From Chloroflexota bacterium (GTDB lineage: Bacteria > Chloroflexota > Dehalococcoidia > DSTF01 > JACRBR01): DNA of 6,563 nt. The notes below the pieces were generated by a model, which worked only from the letters and a program-made list of their open reading frames with translations, searched no databases and had not been told where the DNA came from. Location of the stretch: positions 1-6,563 of the forward strand of contig JACRBR010000290.1 in NCBI GenBank assembly GCA_016213125.1, in the 5' to 3' direction. The position numbers and the translations under genes are program-made. Shown piece after piece: positions 6,222 through 6,563 of the stretch. Position 1 is the first letter of the stretch; each line of letters begins with the position of its first letter.

Positions 6222-6233
6222 CCGGTGAGTATA
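6222..6233 (-). promoter_or_regulatory. -10 element (TATACT) for a probable leaderless P450 transcript
   Basis: On the minus strand TATACT (6233-6228) is followed by CACCGG and then the ATG at 6221. This is the same hexamer and the same six-base spacing as at the GRAM-like gene. No Shine-Dalgarno precedes the ATG, and no clear -35 box is seen around 6251-6256. Confidence 0.62.
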
Positions 6234-6238
6234 GGATC

Positions 6239-6255
6239 TGGCCGGCCGGCGGCCA
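6239..6255. promoter_or_regulatory. Imperfect dyad upstream of the P450 -10 element, possible operator
   Basis: TGGCC (6239-6243) and GGCCA (6251-6255) are inverted about a centre at 6247. Of the eight base pairs in the 17-base dyad, seven match. It covers the place where a -35 box would lie, a usual position for a repressor or activator site. GC-rich palindromes arise easily by chance here, so this is a weak call. Confidence 0.25.
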
Positions 6256-6350
6256 CGGGCGCGCGCCGGGATCGGGCTAATCGCACGAGAAGCTGATACG
6301 GGGCAAGGTGTGCGCTCCACGAACGGCCATAGAGGTGATGCAGCCGATGC

Positions 6351-6390
6351 AACAAGACCCGGAGCGTCGATCATCGCTCCGGGTCTTGTT
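6351..6390 (-). terminator. Strong 16-bp hairpin, probable terminator of the P-II gene
   Basis: AACAAGACCCGGAGCG (6351-6366) is perfectly complementary to 6375-6390, leaving an 8-nt loop. It lies 83 bases downstream of the P-II stop on the minus strand and upstream of the P450 promoter. On the minus strand the outer part of the 3' arm reads TCTTGTT, giving a partly T-rich end. It probably ends P-II transcription and isolates the P450 gene. Confidence 0.8.
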
Positions 6391-6410
6391 CAGCTAGCCC
6401 GAGGGAGGCG

Positions 6411-6431
6411 GCCCTGCCGCGCTCGGCGGGC
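6411..6431 (-). other. Secondary GC hairpin between the P-II stop and the main terminator
   Basis: GCCC-T-GCCG (6411-6419) can pair with CGGCGGGC (6424-6431) around CGCT, giving eight GC pairs with one bulged T. It may be a 3'-UTR structure preceding the 16-bp hairpin. Apart from these two hairpins and the P450 promoter region, the interval 6222-6473 (252 bases) shows no gene on either strand that I can support. Confidence 0.3.
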
Positions 6432-6473
6432 AACCCAAAGGCCGCGCCGCGTGTGAAGGCTGGCGCTAAGACC

Positions 6474-6563
6474 TCAAATAGCCACGTCGCCGGTCTCGCC
6501 CGTGCGGACGCGGATGATGGTCTCGATGCTGGAGATCCAGATCTTGCCATCGCCGACGGCGCC
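6474..6563 (-). CDS. glnB: Nitrogen regulatory protein P-II (GlnB/GlnK family), C-terminal 29 codons only
   Basis: Reading the minus strand from the right edge gives GAVGDGKIWISSIETIIRVR followed by TGETGDVAI and a TGA stop at 6476-6474. This is the P-II C-terminal signature: GDGKIW followed by a hydrophobic strand, then the RTGExGxxAI tail. P-II proteins are small cytoplasmic trimers that bind ATP/ADP and 2-oxoglutarate and regulate ammonium transport, glutamine synthetase and other nitrogen functions. The T-loop with its modification site is outside the window, so GlnB and GlnK cannot be told apart; the symbol is a family-level choice. The 5' end is cut by the window edge. A 16-bp hairpin lies downstream, so it is probably transcribed separately from the P450. 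Any amtB or glnA partner would have to lie beyond the edge. Confidence 0.93.
   Translation of the reverse strand, partial: GAVGDGKIWISSIETIIRVRTGETGDVAI

Noticed and set aside
6222..6374. 51-residue N-terminal extension of the P450
   Set aside because: It is low-complexity and reads into the 16-bp hairpin. The P450 family N-terminus begins at the ATG at 6221.
1..6563. CRISPR arrays, insertion sequences, tRNA or defence-system genes
   Set aside because: No regularly spaced direct repeats, transposase-like proteins, terminal repeats flanking a gene or tRNA-like folds were seen. The genes present are metabolic, envelope or regulatory in type.

Overview
The window is GC-rich (roughly two-thirds G+C by eye) bacterial DNA with closely packed genes. 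A tungsten/molybdenum aldehyde:ferredoxin oxidoreductase, an F420-type split-barrel protein, a soluble bacterial P450 and a tandem pair of small acidic lipoproteins together would suit a Chloroflexota (Dehalococcoidia/SAR202-like) genome. An actinobacterial or other GC-rich source cannot be excluded. No rRNA, tRNA, CRISPR array or mobile element is visible.

Layout. Positions 1-1818 (+) hold the 3' part of an aldehyde:ferredoxin oxidoreductase gene whose 5' end lies outside the window. It carries an unusual helical or coiled-coil insertion right after its CxxCxxxC cluster motif, and a 10-bp hairpin follows the gene. Positions 1985-3088 (+) hold two tandem paralogous lipoproteins, each 175 aa with the lipobox Cys at residue 24. 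Next comes a 145-aa PPOX-class, probably F420-dependent oxidoreductase of the Rv0121 type (3113-3550). A two-gene unit follows: a 137-aa GRAM/PH-like protein (3595-4008) overlapping by ATGA a 338-aa membrane-anchored alpha/beta hydrolase (4005-5021) that contains an EF-hand-like calcium loop. Convergent to these, on the minus strand, are a complete 393-aa cytochrome P450 (5040-6221) and, at the right edge, the last 29 codons of a nitrogen regulatory P-II protein gene (6474-6563). A perfect 16-bp hairpin separates the P-II gene from the P450 gene.

How the genes may work together. The plus-strand genes from 1985 to 5021 run in one direction with short gaps and could be partly co-transcribed, but they do not form a recognisable pathway. 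The GRAM-like/hydrolase pair is the clearest translationally coupled unit. Two genes, the GRAM-like one and the P450, share an identical start architecture: TATACT, six bases, then ATG, with no Shine-Dalgarno. This suggests leaderless transcription from a strong -10 element. The lipoprotein genes instead have clear purine-rich ribosome binding sites.

Nothing here amounts to a clearly new multi-gene system. The points most worth a second look are the leaderless start architecture, the lipoprotein duplication with a differential cysteine pair, the AOR insertion, and the GRAM-like/calcium-loop hydrolase pair.
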